A stretch of 64,000 nucleotides of DNA from Bacteroidota bacterium (GTDB lineage Bacteria > Bacteroidota > Ignavibacteria > UBA10030 > UBA8401): contig JBBAAO010000001.1 in the NCBI GenBank assembly GCA_041658205.1, positions 930,001-994,000 of the forward strand, read 5' to 3'. Position 1 is the first letter of the stretch. Each line of letters opens with the position of its first letter. The position numbers were made by a program, and so were the translations under genes. The notes under the pieces were generated by a model that worked only from the letters and a program-made list of their open reading frames with translations, was not told the origin of the DNA and did no database searches. This document shows, one piece after another, positions 23,881 to 32,685 of this stretch.

Positions 23881-24177
23881 GTGACGAAAGCAGATATCGT
23901 AGATGTAATAGCATCAGGAACCGGGCTTACGAAAGTTGAAACTGAGGCAGTCGTCGATGGATTCATTCAGACCGTCATCGCTTCGCTGCGTGATGGAAAG
24001 AATATTGAGATCCGCGGGTTTGGGAGTTTTAAGGTGAAGAAACGAAAAGGGAGAATGGCGAGAAATCCTCGGACCGGCGAACAAGTGCCTGTTCAGGATC
24101 ATTATGTTCCGATCTTCAAAGTTTCAAAAGAATTGAAATCTGTGGTGAATGAAAATTTAATGAAAACGCTGGGGTAA
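23881..24177 (+). CDS. HU/IHF-family nucleoid DNA-binding protein
   Basis: 98 residues, GTG start with GGAGAG upstream. The fold is unmistakable: an N-terminal helical pair (TKADIVDVIASGTGLTKVE), the GxGSFKVKKRKGRMARNPRTG arm region split by GEQVPV, and a C-terminal helix. It bends and compacts DNA as a dimer. The family is split between HU and IHF-like forms and the sequence alone does not decide between them. Confidence 0.93.
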   Translation: MTKADIVDVIASGTGLTKVETEAVVDGFIQTVIASLRDGKNIEIRGFGSFKVKKRKGRMARNPRTGEQVPVQDHYVPIFKVSKELKSVVNENLMKTLG

Positions 24178-24180
24178 GCT

Positions 24181-24888
24181 CTGACAAAACAAGATTCTTA
24201 TACAATCGTCTGCTCATCATGCGGCGTGGTTAATCCTTCTTCGAACTCGGTTTGTTTGGCATGTGGAATTACTCTTTTAGTAGAACAGCAATTGCCTCTT
24301 GCATCTCCAATTGATACAAAACAATCGAAAGCAAAGCGTTCGCAAACTCCGCCATGGTTATCGGCGGTGCTAATAGCATTTGGCATTTATGCACTTGTTG
24401 TCATTGTCTATGAAATTCAACAACTGCCGTCAGGTTCGGTACAGAAAAACCAGCAGCAGGAAGCACATAATCATACCGATCCTGCAGCGATCGAAACGAT
24501 AGCGCAGTTAGAGAAGCAAGTGACCGCAAATCCTGCGAGTGCTGATTTGTCATTGCAACTAGCAAATGCACTCCATGATGCAAAATTTTACCCTCGCGCA
24601 ATTGAGACATACAAATCCTATTTAAAACTGGAACCGGACAATTTCGATGCGAGAGTCGACCTTGGAATCTGTTATTTTGAAATGGGAAATTTCGAACAAG
24701 CAGTGAAGGAAATTGAATCGGTAATTACCAAGCAGCCAAAGCATCAAATGGCCATGTTTAACATGGGTATTTTCCAATTAAGCAACCAAAACATTGCAGA
24801 AGCAAAAAAATGGCTGAAACGGTGTGTAGATCTTGATCCACAATCAACGGCTGGGCTGCGAGCCCAACAAATCCTTCAACAACATTAA
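24181..24888 (+). CDS. Zinc-ribbon, one-helix membrane, TPR protein (probable CTG start)
   Basis: Three parts: a zinc ribbon (CSSC, ten residues, CLAC), one membrane helix (WLSAVLIAFGIYALVVIVYEI) and about three TPR repeats to the C-terminus (for example SADLSLQLANALHDAKFYPR, ARVDLGICYFEMGNFEQAV). The first conventional start, GTG 24226, would remove the first CxxC of the ribbon. The frame is open upstream to a TAA at 24175 and contains no ATG, GTG or TTG there, so CTG at 24181 is proposed. GGGGTAAG upstream could serve as a ribosome binding site, and the gene would begin four bases after the HU stop. The TPRs suggest a scaffold facing the periplasm or cytoplasm. Confidence 0.7.
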   Translation: MTKQDSYTIVCSSCGVVNPSSNSVCLACGITLLVEQQLPLASPIDTKQSKAKRSQTPPWLSAVLIAFGIYALVVIVYEIQQLPSGSVQKNQQQEAHNHTDPAAIETIAQLEKQVTANPASADLSLQLANALHDAKFYPRAIETYKSYLKLEPDNFDARVDLGICYFEMGNFEQAVKEIESVITKQPKHQMAMFNMGIFQLSNQNIAEAKKWLKRCVDLDPQSTAGLRAQQILQQH

Positions 24889-24906
24889 CCACGAAAGGAG
24901 GTTGGT

Positions 24907-25002
24907 ATGCCAAGCGGTAAAAAACGCAAACGACATAAAATGGCGACCCACAAACGCAAGAAACGTCTTCGAAAAATGCGTCATAAGAAGAGAATTCGTT
25001 AG
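24907..25002 (+). CDS. 31-aa very basic AURKAIP1/COX24-type small ribosomal protein
   Basis: A tiny gene encoding MPSGKKRKRHKMATHKRKKR and eleven more residues, nearly all Lys, Arg and His. It has the best ribosome binding site in the window (AAAGGAGG, six bases before ATG) and its own terminator. The sequence matches the short Bacteroidota proteins annotated as AURKAIP1/COX24-domain, related to bS22 of mycobacteria and mitochondrial mS38, which bind rRNA in the small subunit. It is short enough to be missed by gene finders. Confidence 0.85.
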   Translation: MPSGKKRKRHKMATHKRKKRLRKMRHKKRIR

Positions 25003-25010
25003 AACCAATG

Positions 25011-25052
25011 CGCAGGGAACGGAGAAAATCCTTTCCCTGCGTGTTGCTTTTT
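25011..25052 (+). terminator. Rho-independent terminator after the mini ribosomal gene
   Basis: CGCAGGGAA (25011-25019) pairs perfectly with TTCCCTGCG (25033-25041), followed by TGTTGCTTTTTC and a longer T tract. Confidence 0.85.
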
Positions 25053-25122
25053 CTTGATTTTTTTTTCACTTTGAATGAAGTAGTTTAACTCTCAATAACA
25101 GAATTGTACACGTGAGGAAGTT

Positions 25123-25461
25123 ATGGCAAACAATGAAGAAGATTCAAAAACCGGATTTCTGATTGGTTTCCTTGCCGGTGCCGTCGTTGGCGGTATTGTG
25201 GCATTATTATATGCGCCCAAACCGGGAAAAGAACTTCGCGCTGATATCAAAAACAAAGCTGGCGAAGCAATGGATAGCGCTGAAGAATACGTCAGTGCCG
25301 CCAAAAATAAGGCAGTGGATATTATCAACGAAGGAAAGAAAAAATCCGAGGTGTTGATTACAGAAGCAAAAAAACGGGCAGAGTCATTGCTTGGCGACGC
25401 AGAAAAAATCCTGACGGACGCACGAAGCAAAGGACATACATCCGAAAAAAATAAAAATTAA
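25123..25461 (+). CDS. YtxH-domain protein
   Basis: 112 residues. One glycine-rich membrane helix (FLIGFLAGAVVGGIVALLYAP) with the diagnostic following segment KPGKELRADIKNKAGEA, then a long charged amphipathic helix (about residues 45-105) likely to form a coiled coil. YtxH proteins are small envelope or stress-associated proteins without a known biochemical activity. GAGGAAGTT precedes the ATG. It pairs with the next gene, as often seen for YtxH and DUF948 proteins. Confidence 0.85.
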   Translation: MANNEEDSKTGFLIGFLAGAVVGGIVALLYAPKPGKELRADIKNKAGEAMDSAEEYVSAAKNKAVDIINEGKKKSEVLITEAKKRAESLLGDAEKILTDARSKGHTSEKNKN

Positions 25462-25476
25462 TCGAGGGAGCTCGCC

Positions 25477-25887
25477 GTGGAAACATTCTTAACGATCGCG
25501 CAAATTATTGTGCTCTTACTGCTCTCCGGTGTAGCAATTTATGCGATCATCGTGTTGATGCGATTGCGTGACCTTCTCACAACAATTGATGCGAACGTAA
25601 AACAGGTAGCAACTCGAGCTTTACCCACATTGGAAAATTTGCAAGCAATCACCGGAAAGATCCGTGTGATCGTCGAAAATTTTGATGAACAGATTGCCAT
25701 GTTGAAAAGCTCGGTCGATACATTAAAAGGTGTCGCCGATAATATTGCCGCGTTTGAACGCCGCGTTCAAGATGCCATCGAATCCCCGATTATGGAAGTG
25801 ATGAATACTGTCGGTGGAGTTATTAGAGGTTTTACATCATTTTTTAATCGTGCCGTGGGGGGAAGATCTTCTCGTAACGAAGATTAA
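25477..25887 (+). CDS. DUF948-like membrane-anchored coiled-coil protein
   Basis: 136 residues, GTG start with GAGGGAG upstream. An N-terminal membrane helix (IAQIIVLLLLSGVAIYAIIVLM) is followed by a helical region with regular hydrophobic spacing (about residues 30-110), the pattern of DUF948. The neighbouring YtxH gene supports this. Function unknown; probably an envelope structural or stress protein. Confidence 0.7.
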   Translation: METFLTIAQIIVLLLLSGVAIYAIIVLMRLRDLLTTIDANVKQVATRALPTLENLQAITGKIRVIVENFDEQIAMLKSSVDTLKGVADNIAAFERRVQDAIESPIMEVMNTVGGVIRGFTSFFNRAVGGRSSRNED

Positions 25888-25982
25888 TCGGTTAAAGAAT
25901 CATTTCAAACGTCCCCTGTTTATCATCGTCTGCTTGCGATGACTCCTCTTCATTACCAGCATACGAGTAAAAGGAGTATACT

Positions 25983-28094
25983 GTGAGTCAAAATAACAAT
26001 CAGAGAGAATATACCTCTCAACAGATCCGGACCATCGCCCTTATTGGGCACGGCGGCTCCGGGAAAACGACATTTTCCGAAGCCGCGCTTTTCTCCACCG
26101 GAATAACAAATCGTCAGGGTAGGATTGAAGATGGAAACACGGTTTCAGATTATCACCCTGACGAAATAGAACGAAAAATCTCCATCAACTCATCTCTCCT
26201 CACTACCGACGTCAATAACATCAAGATCAACATCCTCGACACTCCCGGATATACCGACTTTACTGGAGAAGTGAAAGCATCGTTACGAGTGTGCGATTCA
26301 GCTGTTACATTTGTCCGTGCGTTTGAAGGGGTGGAAGTGGGAACGGAATTGGTATGGGAATATGTGAAGGAATATAAGTTGCCGTCCTTATTCGTTATTA
26401 ATAAAATTGACGGCGACAATTCCAATTTTGACAGTGTGTTCTCATCGGTGAAAGAACGGTGCAGCAGCGATGCCACTATTATCACCTATCCGGTAAAAGT
26501 AGGACCCGGAGCAAATGCATTGATCGATGTGGTGAAAATGAAACTGCTTCGTTTTATCCCCAATGGGACTGGAAAATATACTGAAGAAGATCTCCCTGCC
26601 GATTTGAAAGAGAAAACCTCACAGCTTCATGAAGAACTGATTGAAAAAATTGCAGAATCCGACGAAGCAATGATGGACAAGTTTTTTACAAACGGTACAC
26701 TGAGCGATGAAGAAATCAGAAAAGGATTACATCAAGCGCTTGTTGATCGAAAAATTTATCCAACATTTGCCGTTTCGTCTACGACAAATGTCGGTGCATT
26801 AAATTTATTGGAGTTCATATCAAATTATTGCCCGACTCCTGCGGAAATCCAGACGGTGAAAGCAACCGACATCAATACTCAAAAAGAGATTGATGTGAAG
26901 ATCGACGATGCAAGTCCTGCATCGTTGTTTGTCTATAAAACAGTGTCCGAACATCATGTCGGCGAACTTTCGTTCTTTAAAGTCTATTCCGGTGCGATTC
27001 TTCCCGGGATGGACATGGTGAATGAATCCAACGGAAAACCGGAACGTCTTGGCCAAGTATTTGTTATGAATGGACGGGAGAGGAAAGAAATTGCAAAATT
27101 GCATGCCGGTGACCTTGGTGCAGTAGTTAAATTGAAAGATACTCATACCAATAATACGCTCAGTACAAAGTCGTTTCCTGTTATTTACAATCCCATTGTC
27201 TTTCCGGAGCCGGTTATTACCGAAGCGATCATTCCCAAAACAAAAGGGGAAGAAGATAAAATCGGCAGCGGATTGCATACGCTCCATGAAGAAGATCCAA
27301 CATTTGTGTACAAGGTCGATCCCGAGATCAAGCAAACGGTTGTTTCCGGACAGGGAGAACTCCATTTAGCAATCATTATCCGGCGTTTGAAAGAGAAGTT
27401 TGGTGTGGAAGTCGAATTGATTGAACCGCGCATTCCCTTTAGAGAAACGATTAGAGGTGTTGCACCCGATGTAGAATTTAAACACAAAAAACAATCGGGC
27501 GGCAGAGGACAGTATGGACATGTGCATATTAAAATTGAACCGAGAAGACGGGGTGAAGGATTTGAATTTGAGGATGCTGTCGTTGGAGGCGTTGTTCCCG
27601 GCAAATTTATTCCTGCCGTTGAAAGAGGTGTTTCAGAAACATTGGAACATGGGATTATCGCTGGTTATCGGGTAATCGATGTAAAAGTGACGCTGTTCGA
27701 TGGTTCGTATCACGATGTTGATTCCGATGATATGTCGTTTAGGATTGCAGGATCACAGGCATTTAAGAAAGGATTTAAGGAAGCAAAACCTGTATTGCTT
27801 GAGCCATTATATGAGCTTGAAGTGACTGTCCCTGATGATCATATGGGAGACGTGATGGGAGATCTTTCAAGCCGTCGAGGAAAAATTATCGGAATGGATA
27901 CCGATGGGTCCCACCAAGTCATTAAAGCGTCTGTACCTTTAAAAGAATTGTATCACTATTCCACAACACTCCGCTCTATGACTCAAGGGCGTGGAATCCA
28001 TCGTCAAAAATTCTCTCACTATGATGAAGTCCCGAGGGAAGTTGCCGATAAAATTATTCAGGAATATGAAAAGAGTCGACATGGTGAAGAATAA
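25983..28094 (+). CDS. fusA: Elongation factor G paralogue (EF-G2 type)
   Basis: 703 residues with all five EF-G domains. The P-loop is GHGGSGKTT (residues 22-30) rather than the GHIDAGKTT of canonical EF-G, the G3 motif is DTPGY and the G4 motif is NKID. This P-loop variant marks the EF-G2/EF-G-like branch, whose members have weak or altered translocation activity or act in recycling. It stands away from rpsL/rpsG/tuf, also unlike canonical fusA. GTG start with AAAGGAG upstream. A second, canonical fusA is expected elsewhere in the genome. Confidence 0.9.
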   Translation: MSQNNNQREYTSQQIRTIALIGHGGSGKTTFSEAALFSTGITNRQGRIEDGNTVSDYHPDEIERKISINSSLLTTDVNNIKINILDTPGYTDFTGEVKASLRVCDSAVTFVRAFEGVEVGTELVWEYVKEYKLPSLFVINKIDGDNSNFDSVFSSVKERCSSDATIITYPVKVGPGANALIDVVKMKLLRFIPNGTGKYTEEDLPADLKEKTSQLHEELIEKIAESDEAMMDKFFTNGTLSDEEIRKGLHQALVDRKIYPTFAVSSTTNVGALNLLEFISNYCPTPAEIQTVKATDINTQKEIDVKIDDASPASLFVYKTVSEHHVGELSFFKVYSGAILPGMDMVNESNGKPERLGQVFVMNGRERKEIAKLHAGDLGAVVKLKDTHTNNTLSTKSFPVIYNPIVFPEPVITEAIIPKTKGEEDKIGSGLHTLHEEDPTFVYKVDPEIKQTVVSGQGELHLAIIIRRLKEKFGVEVELIEPRIPFRETIRGVAPDVEFKHKKQSGGRGQYGHVHIKIEPRRRGEGFEFEDAVVGGVVPGKFIPAVERGVSETLEHGIIAGYRVIDVKVTLFDGSYHDVDSDDMSFRIAGSQAFKKGFKEAKPVLLEPLYELEVTVPDDHMGDVMGDLSSRRGKIIGMDTDGSHQVIKASVPLKELYHYSTTLRSMTQGRGIHRQKFSHYDEVPREVADKIIQEYEKSRHGEE

Positions 28095-28101
28095 TTCCTG
28101 A

Positions 28102-28296
28102 ATGAATTATAAGACAATTTTTTCCAATTTTGTCACCTTAGCCTTTGGGGAGATTTCTTCAAAGGCTTTTGGTTTTTTATTGGCTGAAAGAATTTGTTGT
28201 TCATTTCATATTTTCCGTGATGGTATTCTGGTCATGGATGCTTGTACGACATCTGTGATTACCGCGATTGAATCGAAAGTATTAAGGATTGTATGA
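28102..28296 (+). pseudogene. Probable decayed flippase start (64-aa remnant)
   Basis: The first ~26 residues (NFVTLAFGEISSKAFGF) align with the first residues of the flippase encoded immediately downstream (NFSQLAASELMAKALGF): the N, F, L, A, E, K, A, G and F positions agree. After that the sequence (AERICCSFHIFRDG and on) no longer looks like a flippase. Its stop overlaps the flippase ATG as ATGA. It could be a truncated duplicate, or a real leader peptide that couples translation. I favour a remnant. Confidence 0.45.
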
Positions 28297-29528
28297 AAGA
28301 AATTTTCATAAATTTTTCACAATTGGCAGCATCAGAACTTATGGCAAAAGCTCTGGGTTTTGTTACAATGGTTTATCTTGCACGGATATTGGGTGCGGAA
28401 GCGTTCGGCTTGTACGGATTTGTAGGAGCACTGTCGACCTATGCGGTTCTCTTTTCTAATTTTGGGATTGAACAATATTCTACAAGACAATTATCGTCCA
28501 ATACGGCACAGGCAAGCAGCGTCGTAATCACATCGGTCATTGGAAGCCGTGTAGCACTCTCCCTGATTTTTTCAGTGGTCTTTGTTGTCGGCGGATATTT
28601 TTACGCAAACAATATATCAGAACAATTATTGTTCCTCTTTCAATCTCTTTCTATCGTGGCGTTTGCGTTTAATCTCCAATTTTTTCTTGTTGCAACAAAA
28701 TCTATCTCCTTTCTTTCAGTCATGAAAGGTGGAGTAGCATTGGGTGTCTGTCTATTGACGGTATTATTCATTCATAACACAAACGATCTTGCATTTGTGT
28801 CATTGATTAGCGGAGTAGTTACGTTGGCGGTTTTCATTATAGGTGCAGGATATTTATATTCGAAGAACAAATGGGCGATCTCTTTACCTTCATTTAGAAA
28901 TTGTATTGACCTTGTCACACGGGCTGCCCCCCTTGGATTTGCAGTGTTTATGATCCAGATTTACCGAAGTGCAGATATTATCTTTCTAGGATTTACAAAT
29001 CCGGGGACGGAATTGGGATATTATACAGGAGCGTACAGAATCATTACCGTGCTGACGTTATTGCCGGGAATATTGTATCTTACCTATGTTCCGTATTTGG
29101 CAAAGATCACTGCAGGATTCTTTCTCTCACATCACACGCGTCAGTATATCTCTCTGCTGGTAGTTTCCGGTACATTGATATCTGCGGGATGTTTTTATTT
29201 TTCCGATCTGATCGTTTTGTTAGTGCTCGGTCAAGATTACCTTCCTGCATCTGATGTTTTTAGAGTGCTCCTGATTAACGTCTATCTTGTGTATTTGAAT
29301 ATTGCATTTGCCCATTTGCTGATTGCGTGGGACCAGCACAAGAAGTACTTATTTGTCGTATCGACTGGTGCAGGTATCAATATTTTCTCTAATATTCTTC
29401 TCATTCCTTCGTACGGTATTATGGGAGCTGCAATCGCAACCGTCTTTGCGGAGTTTGCTGTTCTCATCGTTTCGCTCTATTACCATTATCGCCTGCACGG
29501 TCTGTTCGCAATGAAAGGTTCTGTATAG
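28293..29528 (+). CDS. Polysaccharide flippase (Wzx/RfbX-like, MOP superfamily)
   Basis: 411 residues with about twelve hydrophobic helices. The N-terminus matches the polysaccharide transporter family (ELMAKALGFVTMVYLARILG, AEAFGLYGFVGALSTYAVLF). It should flip a lipid-linked oligosaccharide across the inner membrane. It begins a glycan cluster (glf, three glycosyltransferases, a WecG-type enzyme) and overlaps or touches both neighbours: ATGA upstream and TAGTG downstream. Confidence 0.9.
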   Translation: MKEIFINFSQLAASELMAKALGFVTMVYLARILGAEAFGLYGFVGALSTYAVLFSNFGIEQYSTRQLSSNTAQASSVVITSVIGSRVALSLIFSVVFVVGGYFYANNISEQLLFLFQSLSIVAFAFNLQFFLVATKSISFLSVMKGGVALGVCLLTVLFIHNTNDLAFVSLISGVVTLAVFIIGAGYLYSKNKWAISLPSFRNCIDLVTRAAPLGFAVFMIQIYRSADIIFLGFTNPGTELGYYTGAYRIITVLTLLPGILYLTYVPYLAKITAGFFLSHHTRQYISLLVVSGTLISAGCFYFSDLIVLLVLGQDYLPASDVFRVLLINVYLVYLNIAFAHLLIAWDQHKKYLFVVSTGAGINIFSNILLIPSYGIMGAAIATVFAEFAVLIVSLYYHYRLHGLFAMKGSV

Positions 29529-30625
29529 TGAAATACGACTTTCTCATAGTGGGAGCAGGGCTTGCCGGCTGCGTTTTGGCTGAGCGGTTGGCATCACAAT
29601 GCGATAAAAGAATATTGCTTATCGACAAGCGGAATCATATCGGAGGCAATGCGTATGATTCAGTAAATGAAGTTGGGATCAGAATTCATCATTATGGACC
29701 GCATTTGTTTCATACGAATGACGAACGTATTGTACGATATCTTTCACAATTTACCGAATGGCATCCATATGAACACCGCGTGATGTCTTTTGTTAACGGC
29801 ATGTTGGTGCCCATGCCTATCAATCGACTGACCGTCAATCAACTCTTTGGGCTTCAAATGACAAGGGATGAAGAAGTAAAAGATTTTTTCGATCGGGAAA
29901 AGGAAACACCGCAAGTCATCCAAAACTCAGAAGATGTTGTTATATCGAATGTCGGCAGGAAATTGTATGAGTTATTATATAAGGGATATACAACCAAACA
30001 TTGGGGGATCGATCCGTCCCGATTGGCACCATCCGTTTGTGCACGGCTACCTGTGCGGACGAATGATGACAGCCGGTATTTTGACGATCGGTTTCAGATG
30101 ATGCCTTTGCATGGTTACAGTGAAATGTTTAAGGCAATGACATTACACAAGAACATTTCCATTGTGCCGAATACGGAGTTTAAGGATATCTCTTCCTCAA
30201 CATTCGATCGTTTGATATTTACCGGTCCCATTGACGAATATTTCGAATATATGTTCGGAAAACTTCCATATCGTTCGTTGCGTTTTGAATTTGAAACTTA
30301 TAATCAAGAGTATTATCAACAAGTTGCTCAAATAAATTATCCAAATGATTTTGAATTTACACGCATTACAGAGTTCAAACGTATAACGGGACAACAAAAC
30401 ACGAAAACCACAATTGCCAAAGAATTTTCACATGCTGAAGGCGATCCATATTATCCGATACCAAATGACGAGAATACAATCATTTATCATAATTATACCA
30501 AAGAAGCTGAGAAACTATCTACAGTTTATTTTGTGGGGCGGTTAGCAACTTATCGATATTATAATATGGATCAAGTGACTGCGCAGGCATTAAAAATGTT
30601 TGAGGATATAGCACTGGGGAAATGA
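29528..30625 (+). CDS. glf: UDP-galactopyranose mutase
   Basis: 365 residues, the usual length. The FAD-binding motif GAGLAGCVLAERLA lies at residues 9-22, followed by the Glf signatures RNHIGGNAYD, GPHLFHTND, GYTTKHWGIDPS and the C-terminal VGRLATYRYYNMDQ. It converts UDP-galactopyranose to UDP-galactofuranose, so the surface glycan made by this cluster probably contains Galf. GTG start sharing one base with the flippase stop. Confidence 0.95.
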   Translation: MKYDFLIVGAGLAGCVLAERLASQCDKRILLIDKRNHIGGNAYDSVNEVGIRIHHYGPHLFHTNDERIVRYLSQFTEWHPYEHRVMSFVNGMLVPMPINRLTVNQLFGLQMTRDEEVKDFFDREKETPQVIQNSEDVVISNVGRKLYELLYKGYTTKHWGIDPSRLAPSVCARLPVRTNDDSRYFDDRFQMMPLHGYSEMFKAMTLHKNISIVPNTEFKDISSSTFDRLIFTGPIDEYFEYMFGKLPYRSLRFEFETYNQEYYQQVAQINYPNDFEFTRITEFKRITGQQNTKTTIAKEFSHAEGDPYYPIPNDENTIIYHNYTKEAEKLSTVYFVGRLATYRYYNMDQVTAQALKMFEDIALGK

Positions 30626-31524
30626 TGAAAGAACAAGTTAACGAAAAAATTGCCGTGGTTGTTGTTACATACAACAGGCTTACCTTGTTGAAGGAATGTA
30701 TAAGTGCCTTAGGGTCTCAATCACGAAAACCGGATGACATTATTGTCGTCAATAATTCAAGTACAGATGGAACGTTTGAATGGTTAATGGGACAAAAGTA
30801 CCTTAGCGTAATAACACAGGAAAATTTTGGAAGTGCTGGAGGACAATACACTGGTATAAAATTAGCATTTGAAAGAAGCTATGATTGGATTTGGTGTATG
30901 GATGATGATACTATTCCCACAGAATATGCTTTGGAAGAACTGATTAAAATTGTTTGGGCAAAAAAAAATGAAAAGATAGGATTTCTTGCCAGTAAAGTAT
31001 TGTGGACAGATAGCACTCCTCATAAAATGAACCTGCCATTGTATTTCCACAATAAGAATATCTGGAATTATATTGGAGAAGATAAATACTCCTTTGGTAT
31101 TCATAAAATTGATCTAAATTCATTTGTCAGTTGTTTGTTCAATAGAGATGCAATTCAACATGTAGGTTATCCTGATAAACGGTTTTTTATTTGGTTTGAT
31201 GATGTTGAATATACATCTCGTTTTAAGTGTTTTAATAATTACTATGTCAGCAGCAGTGTTGTTTATCATAAAACCAAAGAAAACACTGTGGGAAATTTAT
31301 TGCACCCAGGAAAAGAGTTAGAAACTAAAATGTATTATGGATTGAGGAACTTTTTCTATTTTTACAGAGAATACAATAAATATATTTTGTTGAAATTTGT
31401 TTTGAAATTTATCTTGGTTAACAGCGTAAACCTAATACAAAATAAAACTACAATAAATGTCGTTATTAATTCATTTTCAAGGATGCTAAAAGGGTATAGA
31501 GGGGAAATGGATAGTTTAATTTAA
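30622..31524 (+). CDS. GT2-family glycosyltransferase (possible galactofuranosyltransferase)
   Basis: 300 residues. An N-terminal GT-A nucleotide-binding fold (VVVVTYNRLTLLKECI, VVNNSSTDGTFEWL) is followed by the metal-binding CMDDDT motif near residue 94, and later WFDDVEYTSRF. The overall pattern resembles galactofuranosyl- or rhamnosyl-transferases of the GlfT type, and it overlaps glf by four bases, which supports Galf transfer. The specificity is inference. Confidence 0.85.
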   Translation: MMKEQVNEKIAVVVVTYNRLTLLKECISALGSQSRKPDDIIVVNNSSTDGTFEWLMGQKYLSVITQENFGSAGGQYTGIKLAFERSYDWIWCMDDDTIPTEYALEELIKIVWAKKNEKIGFLASKVLWTDSTPHKMNLPLYFHNKNIWNYIGEDKYSFGIHKIDLNSFVSCLFNRDAIQHVGYPDKRFFIWFDDVEYTSRFKCFNNYYVSSSVVYHKTKENTVGNLLHPGKELETKMYYGLRNFFYFYREYNKYILLKFVLKFILVNSVNLIQNKTTINVVINSFSRMLKGYRGEMDSLI

Positions 31525-31533
31525 TTATTAATT

Positions 31534-32676
31534 ATGGAAAAAATTAAAATCTGTCATGTTGTGAATATTATTACCGGCAAGAGTGACGGAGTATATACAC
31601 ATCTAAAAATGCTCTTCAAGTATCTTGATAAGAATAAATATCAGCAATATCTCGTGTTTCAAGGAGGTTCTATTATTGAAGAAGAGGCAAAAAATTTGGG
31701 AGTTATTGTTTCTTCATTGCCTTCGATGAAAAAGAAATTATCAGTTAACACTTTTATTGATCTGTACAGATTTCTCAAAAGAAATGAGATATCAATCATT
31801 CAAGCCCATTTGATTAAGCCGTATATTTTTGTCGGTATTGTAAATCTTTTTTTGAGAAGAAAAGCAATATTTAATTACAATGGAAGTTTTATCAATGTTC
31901 CTATGTATTACAATGTGATTGAAAGAACTCTTTATAGAATTCTCCATTATATCGTCTATGCAATTCGGAGTTACAATATAGTATTAGTTCCCTCGAAGAA
32001 ATCCAAAGAAATATTACTGGAGGAATCGCATTATTTTGCTCCAATAGAAGTTTATTACAATGGTTGCATACTTGATGAAAATGTTACAATACTAGATGCA
32101 CAAATTAACAGCAAAATAAATCAACTAGCAGCGAATAAATATAAGATTGGAATAATTGGGAGATTTGAACCACAAAAACGAGTTGATCTTGCAATAGAAG
32201 TTATCCGCAAACTTCTGTTGCAACGAAGTGATGCGCACTTCTTTTTTCTCGGCGATGGATCACTTGAAGAAGATATACGTCAGCAAATAATTACAAAACA
32301 ATTGACAGAGCGGGTATCGATGTTGGGTTTTGTGCCAAATGTAAAAAAGTATATCGGATTATTTGATATTTTACTTATAACATCGGATTGGGAGGGGATG
32401 CCGTTAATTATGTGGGAATCGATGGCAAAGGGAGTTCCGATTGTTGCTACGGATGTAGGAGGTATTCGGGAAATTATTGTTGAAGAAGAATGTGGAAAAG
32501 TGTATGAACGACAAAATGTTCAACAAGCAGTTACTTGCCTTAACGAGTTATTGAATAATAAACTATTGCGAGAGCGGATGGGTGAAAATGGTAAAAAAGC
32601 AATTGCTGAAAAGTACAATGAAAAGGAGTTCTCAAAACGATTTGATGAAATCTACAACAGTGTTTTGCATTCCTAA
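31534..32676 (+). CDS. GT4-family glycosyltransferase
   Basis: 380 residues with the GT-B fold. The N-terminal acceptor domain starts CHVVNIITGKSDGVYTHLKM. The C-terminal donor domain has GIIGRFEPQKRVDLAIEVI, FLGDGSLEED, and the E-x7-E region WEGMPLIMWESMAKGVPIVA. It uses an activated sugar to extend the lipid-linked oligosaccharide on the cytoplasmic face. Visibly AT-rich. Confidence 0.88.
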   Translation: MEKIKICHVVNIITGKSDGVYTHLKMLFKYLDKNKYQQYLVFQGGSIIEEEAKNLGVIVSSLPSMKKKLSVNTFIDLYRFLKRNEISIIQAHLIKPYIFVGIVNLFLRRKAIFNYNGSFINVPMYYNVIERTLYRILHYIVYAIRSYNIVLVPSKKSKEILLEESHYFAPIEVYYNGCILDENVTILDAQINSKINQLAANKYKIGIIGRFEPQKRVDLAIEVIRKLLLQRSDAHFFFLGDGSLEEDIRQQIITKQLTERVSMLGFVPNVKKYIGLFDILLITSDWEGMPLIMWESMAKGVPIVATDVGGIREIIVEEECGKVYERQNVQQAVTCLNELLNNKLLRERMGENGKKAIAEKYNEKEFSKRFDEIYNSVLHS

Positions 32677-32685
32677 ATATTCACC

